6,243 nt of DNA from Betaproteobacteria bacterium (lineage in GTDB: Bacteria; Pseudomonadota; Gammaproteobacteria; Burkholderiales; SG8-41). The notes below the pieces were generated by a model. The model ran no database searches, was not told where the DNA came from, and saw nothing but the letters and a program-made list of their open reading frames with translations. Shown here piece by piece: positions 4,978 to 6,243 of this stretch. Within the stretch, counting starts at the first letter, position 1. Each line of letters begins with the position of its first letter. Both the position numbers and the translations under genes were made by a program. The DNA lies in assembly GCA_021414185.1 (NCBI GenBank), contig JAIOOZ010000218.1:1-6243 (forward strand), given 5' to 3'.

Positions 4978-6243
4978 TCAGAACGGGATGGCGATACTGC
5001 CCTGCACCATCTGGTCACCATTGGCCTGGTTGCCGGCGGGGTCCACTACCTGCGAGAAATCGAGGCGTACGTTGAGGTGCTTGCCGTAGGTCATGCGCAT
5101 GCCGAAACCGACACTGCCGCCCGACTGCCCTGACAGCTCACCCGGCTGTATGCTGTTGCGGCCGGTGGTGCCCATATCGTAGAACCCCAGCAAACGCATC
5201 TTGACGTTTTTCCAGTTGAATCTCGCCCCTAATTCAGGCGTATAGACTTCGATACTGGCGGCATAGCCCTTGTCGTTGGAAACTTCGCGGTTATTGAAGC
5301 CGCGCACCGAATCCGGGCCGCCAAAACCGAACTGCTCGCCGGGTATCAGCGCGTCGCTGGTGTATTGCCCGTTGATGACGGCACGCAACTGCCACTCGCC
5401 GGGCAGCGCCCGGCTGTAATTCGCGCCCCACCGCCAAATGCGGTAATTCGCGGTCGCATCGACGCGCACGGGCGCGGCTATCCCAGCCTTGGGAAACTTG
5501 AAATCGTTGTCGCCACCGTCGTTCATGCCGGGAATATTTTGCGAATAGCCCAGGTAGTAACCGATCTCCGAGGTGCTCATCCGCCACAGGCCGCTGTAAG
5601 TGACGCTCCACGGCAGCACTGTCACGTCCGGCACCAGGGGCGTGCCCGTCAGCGTCGTCACGTTGGTCTTGAAAGCGCGGTAATCAAGCCCGAAAGCGAC
5701 CTTGTGCTCGTACTCCGCAATCTTCGGCAGATAGAGGTTGTAGCGTGCGCCCATGACGGTACCGCTGCCGCTGACGTTGAAAAGCCCCTGCAGCGTGCCG
5801 GAACTCACGTCAGAATAACCGGCGAAAAACTCGAGCGCGCTGTTGTAATCGTAAAGCGGTATGCGGTAGCCGGCGCCGAATATCGTGACCTTGTTGGGGT
5901 TTTCCGGTGAAGTCACGTACTGTAAATTGAAAACGTGATCGCGGTCGAACACGTTCGAATATTGCATGGCGATGCCGGTACGGAAACGGCCGGTGTCGAC
6001 AGTGCCGGAATTGTCGAACGTGGCGACAAATTTGAGCGGTTTTTCATCGACCACTTTGACGGTGGCATCGACCTGGGATTCGGTAGCACCCGCCTTGAGC
6101 AGCACGGTCGTCTGCTTGGCCGGGTGCTCCGCCAGCAATTGCAGATTCTGCGCCAGCAACTGCGAATTGGGCGTGGCGCCGGGTTTGATTCCCGGCAGGC
6201 TGCGCCGCACGTTGTTTTCGCCGAAGTACTGATTGCCTTCTAT
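4978..6243 (-). CDS. Two-partner secretion outer membrane transporter, TpsB/ShlB/FhaC family (5' end outside the window)
   Basis: The frame is open from the right edge (an ATA codon at 6243-6241) to the TGA at 4980-4978, giving 421 residues. TpsB proteins are usually about 550-590 residues, so the signal peptide and first POTRA region are missing. The start at 6210 (GTG) is internal, because homology-like sequence continues upstream (E-G-N-Q-Y-F-G-E-N-N before V-R-R-S-L-P). The visible start is the end of POTRA2: the R-R-S-L-P-G-I-K-P-G-A-T-P-N segment and a V-V-D-E-K-P strand. The beta-barrel follows. It contains G-G-P-D-S-V-R-G-F (VRGF encoded at 5307-5296), the conserved lumen loop motif of TpsB/Omp85 proteins, and F-Y-D-M-G (5184-5170). 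The protein ends in I-P-F, the C-terminal aromatic signal for outer membrane insertion. These transporters export one large TpsA exoprotein; no partner gene is in the window and the substrate is unknown. Confidence 0.88.
   Translation of the reverse strand: MEGNQYFGENNVRRSLPGIKPGATPNSQLLAQNLQLLAEHPAKQTTVLLKAGATESQVDATVKVVDEKPLKFVATFDNSGTVDTGRFRTGIAMQYSNVFDRDHVFNLQYVTSPENPNKVTIFGAGYRIPLYDYNSALEFFAGYSDVSSGTLQGLFNVSGSGTVMGARYNLYLPKIAEYEHKVAFGLDYRAFKTNVTTLTGTPLVPDVTVLPWSVTYSGLWRMSTSEIGYYLGYSQNIPGMNDGGDNDFKFPKAGIAAPVRVDATANYRIWRWGANYSRALPGEWQLRAVINGQYTSDALIPGEQFGFGGPDSVRGFNNREVSNDKGYAASIEVYTPELGARFNWKNVKMRLLGFYDMGTTGRNSIQPGELSGQSGGSVGFGMRMTYGKHLNVRLDFSQVVDPAGNQANGDQMVQGSIAIPF

Noticed and set aside
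5365..5910. 181-codon plus-strand frame opposite the TpsB gene
   Set aside because: It is antisense to conserved beta-barrel coding sequence with the VRGF motif and shows no domain of its own.
6208..6210. GTG as the start codon of the TpsB gene
   Set aside because: The frame stays open to the window edge with sequence fitting the POTRA2 pattern upstream, so the GTG is an internal valine.

Overview
This window carries conserved housekeeping genes from what looks like a GC-rich betaproteobacterium. The gene order supports that assignment: a Bcp-type peroxiredoxin followed by a PIN-PhoH protein, then a block rpsF-priB-rpsR-rplI with dnaB downstream. So do the presence of priB between rpsF and rpsR and the residue-level look of the proteins. 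No database search was possible, so the lineage is inferred.

Layout: positions 1-177 (+) hold the last 58 residues of a Bcp/PrxQ peroxiredoxin. The gap 178-329 is almost entirely a degenerate heptamer repeat (consensus roughly CACYCAT) arranged as an inverted pair around a 12-bp palindrome. It runs up to the ATG of a PIN-PhoH ATPase gene at 330-1754 (+), which has no visible Shine-Dalgarno. That gene converges on dnaB (1762-3156, -) with only 7 bp between the stop codons. Upstream of dnaB is a strong bidirectional-looking terminator (3255-3284) that closes the ribosomal operon rpsF-priB-rpsR-rplI (4833 down to 3337, -). The operon has a recognisable sigma70-type promoter (4931-4959) and a leader whose fold would pair the rpsF Shine-Dalgarno; its position fits the known S6:S18 autoregulatory leader class. 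The right end (4978-6243, -) is the C-terminal 421 codons of a two-partner-secretion outer membrane transporter (TpsB, ShlB/FhaC type), cut by the window edge.

How they work together: S6, S18 and L9 are ribosomal proteins, while PriB (primosome assembly) and DnaB (fork helicase) belong to replication restart, so the block links ribosome and replisome production. The peroxiredoxin, PIN-PhoH and TpsB genes are neighbours with no evident functional link. I see no tRNA, rRNA, CRISPR array, insertion sequence, phage gene or integration scar, and no gene-free stretch over 300 bases. I found no undescribed multi-gene system. The points worth a second look are the heptamer inverted array, the rpsF leader fold, and the in-frame TAG-GTG junction between rpsF and priB.
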